From: Rhodococcus rhodnii NBRC 100604
Lineage (GTDB): Bacteria > Actinomycetota > Actinomycetes > Mycobacteriales > Mycobacteriaceae
Direction: 5' to 3'
Length of the DNA: 64,000 bases
Assembly: GCF_001894925.1 (NCBI RefSeq)
Contig: NZ_BCXD01000009.1
Span: forward strand, 62,001 to 126,000
Shown: piece by piece, positions 43,026-52,823 of the stretch
Layout: each line of letters begins with the position of its first letter
Position numbering within the stretch: the stretch's first letter is position 1
Translations under genes and position numbers: made by a program
The notes under the pieces: model-generated
Told to the model about the DNA's origin: nothing
Databases searched by the model: none
What the model saw: only the letters and a program-made list of their open reading frames with translations

Positions 43026-43868
43026 TCAGGCGGGCGCCTCGCCGGGCTCGACGACCTCGCCGGACTCGGGCTGCGACTTCGCCGTCGTGAAGTCGGGACG
43101 CCGCTTGGCGAGGAAGGCGTCGACACCCTCGCGCCCGACGGAGCTCTCGGCCGCCTCGACGATCGAGGCTGCTTCGGCGTCGAGCTGCTCGTCGAGCGAC
43201 GCCGCGGGCGATGCCGCCAGCAGACGCTTGGTGCCCTGATAGGCGCTCGTGGGGCCCGCCGCCATCGTTCGCGCGACACGGAGTGCTTCGGACTGGACGA
43301 GTTCGTCGCCGACGATCCGGTGCAGGATGCCGAGCCGAGCAGCTTCGTCGGCGGCGATCGTCTCGTCGCCGAGCAGGATCTGGCGAGCACGGGCGTGCCC
43401 GACGATGCGGGGGAGCGTCCACGAGAGTCCGCCGTCCGGAGTGAACCCGATGGACGAGTACGCGGGACGGAGCTGGGTCGAGGGACCGCCGAGTGCGATG
43501 TCGGCGAGGCACACGAGGCTCATGCCGGCACCTGCCGCCCAGCCCTGCACGCCGGCGACGATCGGCGCGGGGGTCGCGGCGAGGGCGCGCACGAACCGGT
43601 GGAGCAGGGCCGCGTCCGCCGCGAGCCGCTCGCCGCGGTCGGGCGCTGCGCCGAAGGCGGCGACGTTGCCGCCCGCGCAGAAGTTCGCGCCGGTGCCGAC
43701 GAGAAGGACGGAGCCGATCTCCCAGCCGAAGGCCTCGAGCGCGCGAGTGCCCTCGGCGATGCCCTCGGGATCGAAGGAGCACCCGTTGTCGGCGCGTGCG
43801 ATCGTGATGCTGAGCACCGATCCCTCGAACCGGGTGGGACGGTCGCTGTCGATATCGGGTGAAGTCAC
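43026..43868 (-). CDS. Enoyl-CoA hydratase/isomerase-family protein
   Basis: This 280-aa crotonase-fold protein has the oxyanion-hole segments GTGANFCAGGNVAAFG and VQGWAAGAGMSLVCLADI. The second catalytic position reads YSSIGFTPDGGLSWTLPR, where many hydratases have a glutamate; here an aspartate occupies the loop, which is seen in isomerase-like members. The substrate is unknown. The GTG at 43868 gives the normal length; a TAGAGT hexamer lies 8 nt upstream. No fatty-acid or other catabolic genes are adjacent. Confidence 0.85.
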   Translation of the reverse strand: MTSPDIDSDRPTRFEGSVLSITIARADNGCSFDPEGIAEGTRALEAFGWEIGSVLLVGTGANFCAGGNVAAFGAAPDRGERLAADAALLHRFVRALAATPAPIVAGVQGWAAGAGMSLVCLADIALGGPSTQLRPAYSSIGFTPDGGLSWTLPRIVGHARARQILLGDETIAADEAARLGILHRIVGDELVQSEALRVARTMAAGPTSAYQGTKRLLAASPAASLDEQLDAEAASIVEAAESSVGREGVDAFLAKRRPDFTTAKSQPESGEVVEPGEAPA

Positions 43869-43893
43869 GACCCCGCACTCTAACGTGAAGACG

Positions 43894-43929
43894 CGAAAGG
43901 CCCCGAAGCGCATGCTTCGGGGCCTTTCG
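43894..43929 (-). terminator. Terminator after rpmB
   Basis: A perfect 16-bp stem (CGAAAGGCCCCGAAGC / GCTTCGGGGCCTTTCG) with a 4-nt loop follows the rpmB stop by about 12 nt on the minus strand. Confidence 0.8.
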
Positions 43930-43941
43930 ACGCGGGACGTG

Positions 43942-44133
43942 TCAGGCGCGTGCGACCTTGCCGGCCTTGAGGCACGAGGTGCACACGTTCAGCTTGCGGG
44001 TGTTGCCGGGGGCGACCTCCGCACGAACGGTCTGGATGTTCGGGTTCCAGCGACGGTTGGTACGCCGGTGCGAGTGCGAGACCGACTTCCCGAAGCCGGG
44101 GCCCTTGGCGCATACGTCGCAGACGGCAGCCAT
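43942..44133 (-). CDS. rpmB: 50S ribosomal protein L28
   Basis: This 63-aa large-subunit ribosomal protein keeps both zinc-binding pairs, CDVC at the N terminus and CTSC near the C terminus, so it is the zinc-containing (C+) form. The core [20 protein letters not shown] is the family signature. ATG at 44133 follows AAGGAG. It is transcribed alone, with its own terminator, and is divergent from the DAK-domain gene. In mycobacteria zinc-free paralogues replace such proteins when zinc is low; none is present here. Confidence 0.96.
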   Translation of the reverse strand: MAAVCDVCAKGPGFGKSVSHSHRRTNRRWNPNIQTVRAEVAPGNTRKLNVCTSCLKAGKVARA

Positions 44134-44322
44134 GTCGCGAACTCCTTCGAGATGGGGATGGTGAATCCGTAGGTGTGTACTGTCCTGCCCGATTCGGGCG
44201 AACTCCCGTCCGCGGAGAACCGCGCCGGAGCATGCCGAACCGTGCGCCTCGTCAGAGGCAACCCTGCAAGGGTAGCCGTTACGCGGGGCAAAGGCCAAAC
44301 CGCGCCCGCCGATGCGCTGCAC

Positions 44323-44328
44323 TAGGCT
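44323..44328 (+). promoter_or_regulatory. Promoter of the DAK-domain gene
   Basis: TAGGCT would start transcription near 44335, leaving a leader of about 78 nt before the ATG at 44413. Confidence 0.35.
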
Positions 44329-44412
44329 TGCGGGCACACGTTCGGCGGGTGGTCGCCACTGCGCGGCCGCGCGTGCCGGTGCGAGCGGCGTGCCACCGAG
44401 AGGACCGTACCG

Positions 44413-46242
44413 ATGACGACCGAGAGCGAGACCGCCGCCGATGCGGCGGCGCCTCGGGATTCCGGGAAGGCCGTGGCCGCTGTGTCGTCGAACCGGACGG
44501 GCATCTCCGCCGCGCCGACGGCCGAGACGGGCACCGCCGCAGACGCGTCCGGCCTCGTTCTGCTCGACTGGGCACGGGCCGCCGTCGCAGCGCTGGACGA
44601 CCGCCGTGCGGCGATCGACGAGATCAACGTCTTTCCCATTCCCGACGGAGACACCGGCACCAATCTGCTGTTCACGATGCGGTCGGCACTCGCCGCGGCC
44701 GAGAACGCCGCGCGTGCGGGCAGGCCGGGCGTGCACCGGATCGCGGTCGCGCTCGCGCACGGCGCCGTCGCCGGTGGGCGTGGCAACTCGGGCGTGATCC
44801 TGTCCCAGATCCTTCGTGGCCTGGCCGAGGCGACGGCCGGTTCCGGGTCGTCCTCGGCCGACGCCGAGTCGCGGGTCCTCGACACCGCCGTCCTCGCCGC
44901 AGCGGTCCAGGCGGCGAGCAATCTCGTCGCCGACGCCGTGAGCCGGCCGGTGGAGGGGACGATCGTGACGGTGCTGCGCGTCGTCGCCGATCACGCGGCG
45001 CGGCTGCCACACTCGACCGGCCTGGTCGACGCAGCGTCCGCGATCGCCGGCGTCGCCGCCGACGCGCTCGACCGCACGTCGGGGCAACTCGACGTCCTGC
45101 GCGAGCGCGGTGTCGTCGATGCCGGTGCGTACGGGTTCGTCGTCGTGCTCGACGCCCTGGTGGCCGTCCTCGGCGGCGAGCCGCCGCGCCGGGAGATCGG
45201 CCGCGCGCCCGCCGCGGCACCCGGCCGTCACGACCACGAGCATCACGCACACCACGACCCCGGTCCGGGCGGGCCCGACTTCGAGGTGATGTACCTCGTC
45301 GGCGAGTCCGACGCGGACCGGATCTCGGCGCTGCGCGTCACCCTCGACGCGTTGGGGGACTCGGTCGTCGTCGTCGGTGACGGCGCGGGATCGTGGTCGG
45401 TCCACGTGCACTGCGCGGACGCGGGCGGTGCCGTCGAAGCGGGCCTCGCGGCCGGCGTCGTGAGCCGCGTGCGGATCTCCAGCTTTCTCGTCGACGAGCG
45501 TCGCGGGCGGCACGGCGCGGTCGACCGGGGCAGGGAGCAGTCGCACGACAACCCCGACGCACATCGCGGCAGCCCGGGGCGTCCGGCGGGACGCGCCGTC
45601 CTCGCGATCGCATCAGGGGACGGCGCCGCCGCCCTCTTCGAGGCCGAAGGTGCGACCGTGCTGCGCAGCGACGAACCCGTCACGCGGGCGCACCTGCTCG
45701 GAGCGGTGCGCTCGCTCGGGCGTCCCGAAGTGATCGTGCTGCCGAACGGTGCGCTGCCACCCCAGGAACTCGTGACCGTCGGTGCGGCGGCCCGCGACTC
45801 CGCTCACGAGGTGCTCCTCGTCGCGACGTCGTCGATGGTCCAGGGACTCGCCGCGCTCGCGGTGCACGACGACGAGCGTGGCCTCCTCGACGACGCCTAC
45901 ACGATGTCGGAGGCGGCGTCGTCGACCCGCTGGGGATCGGTGCGGATCGCGGGCGAACGCGCCCTCACCTACGTCGGGCCGTGCGAGCCGGGCGAAGCGA
46001 TCGGACTCATGGGCCACGAGGTCGTGGTGATCGACGAGGACGGTGCGGCTGCCGCGATCCGTCTCGTCGACCTCGCCGTCCGCACCGGTGGCGAACTCGT
46101 GACGCTGGTCGTGGGCGGTGGTGCGCCGCCCGGATTCGGCGATCGGCTCCGCGAGCACATCGAGCACCGGCATCCGGGTGTCGAGGTGATGGTCTACAAC
46201 GGAGGCCAGCACGCCGAACTGCTGCAACTCGGTGTGGAGTGA
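44413..46242 (+). CDS. DAK2-domain FakA-like kinase
   Basis: This 609-aa protein matches Rv2974c in position and the YloV/FakA family in plan. The N-terminal DAK2 (DhaL-like) ATP-binding domain covers about residues 45-250 and has the metal/nucleotide motif [18 protein letters not shown] and [16 protein letters not shown]. Middle and C-terminal FakA domains follow. FakA phosphorylates fatty acids bound to a FakB (DegV) partner; no degV gene is in the window. A His-rich linker ([10 protein letters not shown]) near residues 275-285 is unusual. It is directly upstream of recG, 23 nt apart. Confidence 0.85.
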   Translation: MTTESETAADAAAPRDSGKAVAAVSSNRTGISAAPTAETGTAADASGLVLLDWARAAVAALDDRRAAIDEINVFPIPDGDTGTNLLFTMRSALAAAENAARAGRPGVHRIAVALAHGAVAGGRGNSGVILSQILRGLAEATAGSGSSSADAESRVLDTAVLAAAVQAASNLVADAVSRPVEGTIVTVLRVVADHAARLPHSTGLVDAASAIAGVAADALDRTSGQLDVLRERGVVDAGAYGFVVVLDALVAVLGGEPPRREIGRAPAAAPGRHDHEHHAHHDPGPGGPDFEVMYLVGESDADRISALRVTLDALGDSVVVVGDGAGSWSVHVHCADAGGAVEAGLAAGVVSRVRISSFLVDERRGRHGAVDRGREQSHDNPDAHRGSPGRPAGRAVLAIASGDGAAALFEAEGATVLRSDEPVTRAHLLGAVRSLGRPEVIVLPNGALPPQELVTVGAAARDSAHEVLLVATSSMVQGLAALAVHDDERGLLDDAYTMSEAASSTRWGSVRIAGERALTYVGPCEPGEAIGLMGHEVVVIDEDGAAAAIRLVDLAVRTGGELVTLVVGGGAPPGFGDRLREHIEHRHPGVEVMVYNGGQHAELLQLGVE

Positions 46243-46265
46243 CGTCCGTCCGTACAGGAGATTCG

Positions 46266-48563
46266 ATGACACCGCGTCCGCTGACGCTCGCCGATCCGAT
46301 CGACGCCGTCGTGTCCGACGACGACGTTCGGACCGCGCTCACCACCGGTTTCGGCATCCGCACCGTCGAGGACCTGCTGCGTCACTATCCGCAGCGGTAC
46401 GCCGCGCAGGGGCGCGATCTCGGCGAACAACAACCCGACGAGGGCGCCCACATCACCGTCGTCGCGACGGTGCGCTCCGCGAAGCCGGTCAAGATGCGGA
46501 ACCGGCCGGGGTCGCTGCTGCGCGTCGTCCTCGACGCGGGTGGGCGGAGCGTCGACGCGACGTTCTTCCAGGCCCACAGGGTCTCCCACGTGATCCGGCC
46601 CGGCGTGCGCGGGATGTTCTCGGGGACGGCGAAGTGGTTCCGCGGGCAGTGGGGACTGACGCACCCGAGCTATCTCATCCTGCCGGCCGGTGAGAAGAAG
46701 GACGGGCACGCGGGCGCGCTCGCCGACGTGCACGGTGCGGGAGCCCTCGCCGGACTCGCACGCGCGGCCGGCGGCGACAGCGAGTTCTTCGAGACGATCA
46801 TGGCACTGCCCCACCTCCCGATCTATCGCGCCGGCAAGGGAATCGAGAGCTGGACGATCCTGCGGTACGTCCTCCTCGCCCTCGCGCGGTTGCGCCACGT
46901 CGACGACCCGGTCCCCGACTCGATCCGCGACGGCGAGAATCTGATCGGGCTCGACGAGGCGCTGCGGCTCGTGCACGTCCCCGATTCGCAGCGCGACATC
47001 ACCCTCGCGCATCACCGGCTCCGGTTCGACGAGGCGCTCGCGTTGCAACTCGTCCTCGCGCGGCGTCGTCACGACAACGACGACCGTGCGGCACCACCGT
47101 GCCCGCCGGTCTCCGGTGGACTCGCGGCCGAGTTCGACGATCGACTGCCCTTCGAGCTGACGGCGGGCCAGCGCGAGGTGGCCGGCGAGATCGCCTCGGA
47201 CCTGTCTCGGGCGCACCCCATGAGCAGGCTGCTGCAGGGCGAGGTGGGCTCGGGCAAAACGATCGTCGCGCTGCGCGCGATGCTCCAGGTGATCGACGCC
47301 GGTCACCAGTGCGCGCTGCTCGCTCCCACCGAGGTCCTCGCGACCCAGCACGCGAGGTCGATGCGCGCGATGCTCGGGCCGCTCGGCATCGCAGGCGAAC
47401 TCGGCGCCGCCGGACACGCGACGCGCGTCACCCTGCTCACCGGTTCGATGTCGACCGCCGCGCGGCGGCAGGCACTGCTCGACGCCGTCACCGGTGAGGC
47501 CGGAATCGTCGTCGGCACACACGCTCTCATCCAGGAGGGCGTCGAGTTCTTCGACCTCGGGATGGTCGTCGTCGACGAGCAGCACAGGTTCGGCGTCGAA
47601 CAGCGCGACGCCCTGCGGTCGCGTGCACGCGAAGGGCTCAGCCCGCACCTGCTCGTCATGACGGCGACGCCGATTCCGCGCACGATCGCGATGACGCTGC
47701 TCGGCGACCTCGAGGTGTCGACACTGCGCGAGCTGCCCCGCGGCCGCTCGCCGATCCAGAGCAGCGTCGTGCCCGCGAGTACGAAGCCTGCGTGGGTCGC
47801 GCGGGCGTGGCAGCGGGTCCGCGAAGAGGTCGGTGCGGGGCGGCAGGCCTACGTCGTGTGCTCGCGCATCGGCGACGACGAGCCACCGGCGCGCGGGAAA
47901 GGATCGGGCGCGAAACGCGGGGCGTCGAAAGAGAAAGACGAGAAGGAGAACCCGACGGTCGCGGCCGTGGATCTGTATCGAACGCTCTCGGGCGACGTGC
48001 TCTCGGACTTGCGTGTCGGGCTGCTGCACGGTCGCCTCCCGGCCGACGAGAAGGACGCGGTCATGGCCGAGTTCACGGCGGGCGACATCGACGTCCTCGT
48101 GTGCACGACCGTCATCGAGGTAGGCGTGGACGTACCGAACGCGACCGTCATGGTGATCGTCGACGCGGACCGGTTCGGCGTGAGCCAGCTCCATCAGCTC
48201 CGCGGCCGGGTGGGGCGCGGCGCGCACGCGGGCCTGTGCATCCTCGTGACGGAGACCGGGCCGGGCAGCCCGACCTTCACGCGGCTCTCCGACGTCGCCG
48301 CGACCAACGACGGGTTCGCGCTCGCGCAACTCGACCTCGAAGCACGGCGCGAAGGCGACATCCTCGGCGCAGCGCAGTCGGGAGTCGGTGGCACCTTGCG
48401 GCTGCTCTCGCTCATCGAGCACGAGGACGTCATCGCGACGGCGGCCCGGTACGCGACGGAGGTCGTCGCCGAGGATCCAGCGCTCACGGCGCACGAGGGC
48501 CTCGCGCGCATGGTCGATGCCGCCCTCGACGGCTCACGAATCGACTACCTCGAGAAGACCTGA
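46266..48563 (+). CDS. recG: ATP-dependent DNA helicase RecG
   Basis: This 765-aa helicase remodels stalled forks and Holliday junctions. An N-terminal wedge/OB domain (residues 40-160) precedes the motor: Walker A GEVGSGKT near residue 326, DEQH box, and motif VI QLRGRVGRG. A lysine/glutamate-rich insert (RGKGSGAKRGASKEKDEKE) sits between helicase subdomains, near residues 540-560. ATG at 46266 has AGGAGA upstream. It is convergent with the HNH gene, with only 9 nt between stops. Confidence 0.96.
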   Translation: MTPRPLTLADPIDAVVSDDDVRTALTTGFGIRTVEDLLRHYPQRYAAQGRDLGEQQPDEGAHITVVATVRSAKPVKMRNRPGSLLRVVLDAGGRSVDATFFQAHRVSHVIRPGVRGMFSGTAKWFRGQWGLTHPSYLILPAGEKKDGHAGALADVHGAGALAGLARAAGGDSEFFETIMALPHLPIYRAGKGIESWTILRYVLLALARLRHVDDPVPDSIRDGENLIGLDEALRLVHVPDSQRDITLAHHRLRFDEALALQLVLARRRHDNDDRAAPPCPPVSGGLAAEFDDRLPFELTAGQREVAGEIASDLSRAHPMSRLLQGEVGSGKTIVALRAMLQVIDAGHQCALLAPTEVLATQHARSMRAMLGPLGIAGELGAAGHATRVTLLTGSMSTAARRQALLDAVTGEAGIVVGTHALIQEGVEFFDLGMVVVDEQHRFGVEQRDALRSRAREGLSPHLLVMTATPIPRTIAMTLLGDLEVSTLRELPRGRSPIQSSVVPASTKPAWVARAWQRVREEVGAGRQAYVVCSRIGDDEPPARGKGSGAKRGASKEKDEKENPTVAAVDLYRTLSGDVLSDLRVGLLHGRLPADEKDAVMAEFTAGDIDVLVCTTVIEVGVDVPNATVMVIVDADRFGVSQLHQLRGRVGRGAHAGLCILVTETGPGSPTFTRLSDVAATNDGFALAQLDLEARREGDILGAAQSGVGGTLRLLSLIEHEDVIATAARYATEVVAEDPALTAHEGLARMVDAALDGSRIDYLEKT

Positions 48564-48572
48564 CCGTACGGG

Positions 48573-49868
48573 TCACGCCGCGGACGGGCGGCGTGTGCCG
48601 GGTGGTTCGAAGCGTGGTCTGCCTCGCGGTGTCGGGACGATCCGCCAGTTGCTGTGGTGAACATGCCGATGGTGCTTGCCGCACAACAACACTGTGTTGT
48701 CGAGGTCGGTGGGTCCGCCGTCTGCCCAGTGCGTGATGTGGTGTGCTTCGCACCAGCTCGGTGGGGCGGTGCAGTTCGGGAACGCGCAGCCGCGGTCGCG
48801 GACGGTGAGTGCGCGGCGTTGTGCGGGGGTGACGAGCCGCGTGGTGCGGCCCATGTTCAGTGGGACGCCGTGGTCGTCGATCACGATCGGTGTCACGTGC
48901 GCATCGCACGCCACCGCACGCGCCGTCTCCGGGGTCAGCGTGCCGCCCCACGGCATCCAGGGCAGACCGATGCCGTCGAGTAGGGCGGTGACAGACACGG
49001 TCACCCGCTCGTCGTGGTCCGGCGGCTGTGCTTTCAGGTCTCGATGGTGGATCAACACCGTCACGTGGGGCTTCTCGGCGGCTTCGTGCCCACTGTCGCC
49101 CGCGTCGAGGTGGCGTCGGCAGATCTCGATGAGTCCGTCCGCCCGCCGTTGCCCGGCCGAGCGCGGATCACGCGTTCCGTCTCCTGCTGGGCGCGGTGCT
49201 GACAGCTTCGAGAGAGCGGTCGACAGAATCTCACCCGAGAGGGCGTCGAGGTCGCCGTGCAGCACGACCCGGCCGTTGAGGGTGTTCGAGATGGTGAGGG
49301 TGTTGAGGTCTTCGCGTTCACGGGTCGTCGGCCCGTCGGTGTCGGTGTCGAGGCGCGCCCGCAGTGTCTCGATCGCAGTGCGTACCGACTTCGTCGCGGT
49401 CTCGGGTCCCGGCGCGGCCGCGGCCAACAGCGCATCCCGGCAGGCCGCAATCACGGCCGCATGTTCGTCCGGGTCGGTGTCCGCCAGCGCTGCGAGCAGC
49501 GACGGCGGCGTGTCGAAGAACGTGCACAGCATGCCCGCGGGCCGCGGTGAAATCCGCTGTTCGGCAACGGCAGCGGCGATCTCGGGCTCGGTTCGTAGGC
49601 TTGTTCCCAGCGCTGTGACGTCGCGTGCCTCACCGATTTCGAGCATCGTGTGGGCCGCGAGCCAGGCCCCGGCGTCGCGGTAGCCGGCTGCGGTCGCGAG
49701 GCCACGGTCGGCGAGCTCGCCCATCAGTGTGATCCGCCGGGCCTGCAACGCCTCGATCTGCCGCGACACGTCCAGCACCGTGGTGGACAGTTCGGTGTCA
49801 CCGAGCTGCCACGGCTCGACGCAGACCGCGTCTACGCCGTGTGCTGTGTGTGAATCCCCCGACCCCAT
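48573..49868 (-). CDS. 13E12-type DUF222/HNH endonuclease-like protein
   Basis: This 431-aa protein has an N-terminal DUF222 region, helical, covering roughly residues 35-340, and a C-terminal HNH domain: CAFPNCTAPPSWCEAHHIT, then NTVLLCGKHHRHVHH, with zinc cysteines and catalytic histidines intact. Such 13E12 proteins occur in many copies in actinobacterial genomes and are thought to be mobile; their role is unknown. Base composition looks less extreme than its neighbours. A -10 hexamer (TAGATT, 49880-49875) lies 6 nt from the ATG. It stands alone, against the direction of recG and rsmD. Confidence 0.9.
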   Translation of the reverse strand: MGSGDSHTAHGVDAVCVEPWQLGDTELSTTVLDVSRQIEALQARRITLMGELADRGLATAAGYRDAGAWLAAHTMLEIGEARDVTALGTSLRTEPEIAAAVAEQRISPRPAGMLCTFFDTPPSLLAALADTDPDEHAAVIAACRDALLAAAAPGPETATKSVRTAIETLRARLDTDTDGPTTREREDLNTLTISNTLNGRVVLHGDLDALSGEILSTALSKLSAPRPAGDGTRDPRSAGQRRADGLIEICRRHLDAGDSGHEAAEKPHVTVLIHHRDLKAQPPDHDERVTVSVTALLDGIGLPWMPWGGTLTPETARAVACDAHVTPIVIDDHGVPLNMGRTTRLVTPAQRRALTVRDRGCAFPNCTAPPSWCEAHHITHWADGGPTDLDNTVLLCGKHHRHVHHSNWRIVPTPRGRPRFEPPGTRRPSAA

Positions 49869-49874
49869 GCGACG

Positions 49875-49880
49875 AATCTA
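49875..49880 (-). promoter_or_regulatory. Leaderless -10 of the HNH gene
   Basis: TAGATT on the minus strand is 6 nt from the ATG at 49868, with no ribosome site. Confidence 0.45.
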
Positions 49881-49957
49881 GTTCGTACACCCGTTCGATG
49901 CAAGACCTATTTCCGCAGTTGGGGATAGCCCGAGACCTGTGGACGATCGTCGCCCGG

Positions 49958-49963
49958 TAGGTT
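49958..49963 (+). promoter_or_regulatory. Leaderless -10 of rsmD
   Basis: TAGGTT lies 7 nt before the rsmD ATG, with no ribosome site between. Confidence 0.5.
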
Positions 49964-49970
49964 CCCGATC

Positions 49971-50537
49971 ATGACGCGCATCATCGCGGGCCGCGCCGGA
50001 GGCCGACGACTCTCGGTGCCGCCCGCCGGCACCAGGCCGACGTCGGATCGCGTCCGTGAGGCGTTGTTCAGCGCGATCGACAGCAGGCTCGATCTCGACG
50101 GCGCCGCGGTGCTCGACCTCTACGCGGGGTCGGGGGCGCTGGGTCTCGAGGCGCTCTCGCGGGGTGCGGGGGAGGTGCTGCTCGTCGAGTCGGACGCCAC
50201 GGCGGCGCGCGTGATCACCCAGAACGTCGCCGCACTCGGCCTGCCGGGCGGCGAGGTGCGCCGCGCATCCGTCGCGACGGTCCTCGCCGTCGATGCGCCG
50301 CGTGAGTACGACCTCGTTCTCCTCGATCCGCCGTACGCGCTCGATACCGACGCCGTCGAGTCCGATCTCGAACGGCTGCTCGCCGGCGGCTGGGTGGGTG
50401 AGGGAAGTCTCGTCGTGGTCGAGCGGTCGGCCCGCTCACCGCTCACGCACTGGCCCGACGGCTACGAGCCGGCAAAGCCGCGGACGTACGGCGACACCCG
50501 GATCGAACTCGCCGTCCTGATACGGTCACGGCCATGA
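49971..50537 (+). CDS. rsmD: 16S rRNA (guanine-966-N2)-methyltransferase
   Basis: This 188-aa SAM-dependent enzyme methylates G966 of 16S rRNA. The N-terminal segment [15 protein letters not shown] is the family signature, the SAM-binding motif is [19 protein letters not shown], and the catalytic motif is LLDPPYAL. Length is normal. Its stop overlaps the coaD start by 4 nt (ATGA), the usual actinobacterial arrangement. Confidence 0.95.
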   Translation: MTRIIAGRAGGRRLSVPPAGTRPTSDRVREALFSAIDSRLDLDGAAVLDLYAGSGALGLEALSRGAGEVLLVESDATAARVITQNVAALGLPGGEVRRASVATVLAVDAPREYDLVLLDPPYALDTDAVESDLERLLAGGWVGEGSLVVVERSARSPLTHWPDGYEPAKPRTYGDTRIELAVLIRSRP

Positions 50538-51028
50538 CTGGCGCCGTCTGCCCCGGATCGTTCGACCCCGTCACGCTGGGTCACCTCGACGTGATCACCC
50601 GCGCTGCAGCGCAATTCGACGAGGTGATCGTGACCGTCATGATCAACGAGAAGAAGCAGGGCCTCTTCACGATCGACGAACGCATCGCGATGATCGAGGA
50701 GGCGACCGCCCACCTGCCCGCAGTCCGCGTCGCCGCATGGCACGGCCTGCTCGTCGACTTCGCGCGGCAGGAGAACGTCACGGCGATCGTCAAGGGCCTG
50801 CGCGGCGCCAACGACTTCGACTACGAGCTCCAGATGGCGCAGATGAACCAGAAGCTCAGCGGCGTCGACACGCTCTTCCTCGCGACGAACCCGTCGCTGA
50901 GCTACCTCTCGAGTTCGCTCGTGAAGGAGGTCGCGCGTTTCGGCGGCGACGTCACGGGCATGCTGCCCGACCCGGTCCGTGACGCCCTCCTGAGCCGACT
51001 CGCCGAGCGTTCCGCCGCGGCGAACTGA
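50534..51028 (+). CDS. coaD: Phosphopantetheine adenylyltransferase
   Basis: This 164-aa enzyme makes dephospho-CoA, the fourth step of coenzyme A synthesis. The nucleotidyltransferase signature is [14 protein letters not shown] near the N terminus, with the T/HxGH motif at TLGH, and the C-terminal ATP-site segment is [17 protein letters not shown]. It is coupled to rsmD. It is followed by a 185-nt gap and then sepIVA. Confidence 0.96.
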   Translation: MTGAVCPGSFDPVTLGHLDVITRAAAQFDEVIVTVMINEKKQGLFTIDERIAMIEEATAHLPAVRVAAWHGLLVDFARQENVTAIVKGLRGANDFDYELQMAQMNQKLSGVDTLFLATNPSLSYLSSSLVKEVARFGGDVTGMLPDPVRDALLSRLAERSAAAN

Positions 51029-51139
51029 CAGCACACTCGGGGATCGTCCCGCGACACACCGAAGCTCTGACGGCACCCGGCCTGGGTCTTCGGGCAGACT
51101 GGACACGCCTCGTCCGCCCGGCGGGAGGGCGACGCGACT

Positions 51140-51195
51140 GCTCGACGAACACCGCTCGCGCGACGAAACACGACTCGCGCGAGGAACACCGCTCG
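51140..51195 (+). repeat. Imperfect direct repeats before sepIVA
   Basis: Three related units (GAACACCGCTCG, GAAACACGACTCG, GAACACCGCTCG) spaced about 20-25 nt occur just upstream of the sepIVA start. They could bind a regulator or be chance. The rest of the coaD-sepIVA gap shows nothing I recognise. Confidence 0.4.
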
Positions 51196-51213
51196 ATGGA
51201 ACAGGGGTCTGCC

Positions 51214-51981
51214 GTGTACCGCGTATTCGAAGCTCTCGACGAACTCGTCGCGATCGTGGAAGAGGCGCGCGGCGTTCCGATGACCGCGAGTTGCGTCGTG
51301 CCGCGTGGCGACGTCCTCGAACTCCTCGACGACGTCCGTGACGCGATCCCGGGGGAACTCGACGACGCGCAGGACGTGCTCGATCACCGCGACTCGCTCG
51401 TCGGGGACGCGCGCGCCACCGCCACGAACACCGTCGACGCCGCCAACGAGCAGGCGCGCGCCACGATCGACGACGCGCGAGCCGAGGCGGACCAGCTGCT
51501 CGCCGACGCCAAGGAACAGGCCGACCGGATGGTCGCCGAGGCGCGGGCGCACGCCGACGAACTCGTCGGTGACGCCGAGGCCGAGGCCGAGCGCATCTCC
51601 GCGGACGGGCACCGCGAGTACGAGGCCGTGACCGGCCGAGCCCGCGACGAAGCGGACCGCATGGTCGAGTCCGGCAAGGCGAACTACGAGCGGTCGGTCG
51701 CCGAGGGGCAGGCCGAGCGCGAACGGCTCGTGTCGCAGACCGAGGTCGTCCAGGCCGCCCACGCCGAATCGGCGCGTGTCGTCGACGAGGCGCACGCCGA
51801 GTCGGACCGGCTTCGTTCGGAGTGCGACCTCTACGTCGACTCCAAGCTCGCCGAGTTCGAGGACCTGCTCAACACGACGGTGCGTTCCGTCGGCAAGGGC
51901 CGCCAGCAGCTGCGGACCGGTGGCGGCGTCCCCGACTACGAGTACGCGGGATCGGAGTACGGCCGGGGCCACCGCCGCTGA
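51214..51981 (+). CDS. sepIVA: DivIVA-like septal protein SepIVA
   Basis: This 255-aa coiled-coil protein matches Rv2927c. The N terminus VYRVFEALDELVAIVEEARG and CVVPRGDVLELLDDVRDAIPGELDDAQDVLD are nearly identical to the mycobacterial protein. A long charged coiled coil then runs to residue 230, and the end LNTTVRSVGKGRQQLRTG is conserved. In mycobacteria SepIVA is essential for septation and affects cell-wall and membrane-domain organisation. The GTG at 51214 is preferred because the family begins at YRVFEA; an in-frame ATG at 51196 would add six residues. Confidence 0.93.
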   Translation: MYRVFEALDELVAIVEEARGVPMTASCVVPRGDVLELLDDVRDAIPGELDDAQDVLDHRDSLVGDARATATNTVDAANEQARATIDDARAEADQLLADAKEQADRMVAEARAHADELVGDAEAEAERISADGHREYEAVTGRARDEADRMVESGKANYERSVAEGQAERERLVSQTEVVQAAHAESARVVDEAHAESDRLRSECDLYVDSKLAEFEDLLNTTVRSVGKGRQQLRTGGGVPDYEYAGSEYGRGHRR

Positions 51982-52116
51982 CGACCCGCGCTGGTCGAGC
52001 CGCGCGCGCTGGTTGAGGCCACCGGGCGGCCTCGCGTATCGTGGTGTGGTTGCCCTTTCGGCACCCGTCCGCAGCCGTGCTGCTGCGCGTACTCCATGAC
52101 CATGTGAACACGACAT

Positions 52117-52821
52117 GTGAAAGCGAGACTCTTGCCCACCGATCGCACCGCCCCGGATCGCACGACCTCCCGGCGTTCGTCGAACGCCGATTTCGTGCTG
52201 GACATCTCGGACCTGGGACGCAGACCCGGCATCCTGCGCGAGGTGCGCCGCACCGTGACGGCGCCCGAGCGGATCGGGCTCGACCTCGTCGCGATCGAGG
52301 CGGGAGCGGACGTCGAGCTCGACCTGCAACTGCAGACGGTCTCGGAGGGCGTCCTCGTCACCGGCACGGTCGCCGCCGACGTCGCGGGGGAGTGCTCGCG
52401 GTGCCTCGAACCGTTCACCGATCGGCTCGACATCCGGCTCACCGAGCTGTTCGCGTATCCCGCCAGCGCGACGGACGAGACGACCGACGAGGGTGAGGTG
52501 TACCGCATCGAGGACGAGCGCATCGACCTCGGTGAGGCCGTCGTCGACGCCGTGGGACTGGAGCTTCCGCTCCGTCCGCTGTGCACCGACGACTGCCCCG
52601 GACTGTGCGCGGAATGCGGCATTCGCCTGGCGATTGCCGAACCCGGGCATCGGCATGACATACTGGATCCTCGCTGGGCGGGCCTCGCGGCCAAGTTCGG
52701 CACGGACTCCGGCGGCACGGCCACCGCGGACGGTGACACCGCCGCGCTGGACGACGATCCGACCATCCCGGATGCGCGTACCGACGCCGACCGGGCGAAC
52801 GACACGAACGAGGAGAAGTAG
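52117..52821 (+). CDS. DUF177 (YceD-like) protein
   Basis: This 234-aa protein is of the YceD/DUF177 family and matches Rv2926c. The conserved core contains ECSRCLEPF and the zinc-like cluster [13 protein letters not shown]. The C-terminal 50 residues are Asp/Thr/Ala-rich and probably disordered. The family is almost always just upstream of rpmF, as here (2 nt apart), and has been linked to 23S rRNA maturation or ribosome assembly. The GTG at 52117 is the likely start; a TTG at 52132 is an alternative. Confidence 0.87.
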   Translation: MKARLLPTDRTAPDRTTSRRSSNADFVLDISDLGRRPGILREVRRTVTAPERIGLDLVAIEAGADVELDLQLQTVSEGVLVTGTVAADVAGECSRCLEPFTDRLDIRLTELFAYPASATDETTDEGEVYRIEDERIDLGEAVVDAVGLELPLRPLCTDDCPGLCAECGIRLAIAEPGHRHDILDPRWAGLAAKFGTDSGGTATADGDTAALDDDPTIPDARTDADRANDTNEEK

Positions 52822-52823
52822 AA

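Noticed and set aside
43869-43882. Leaderless start of the enoyl-CoA hydratase gene
   Set aside because: TAGAGT is 8 nt away rather than 6-7, so I did not count it with the others.
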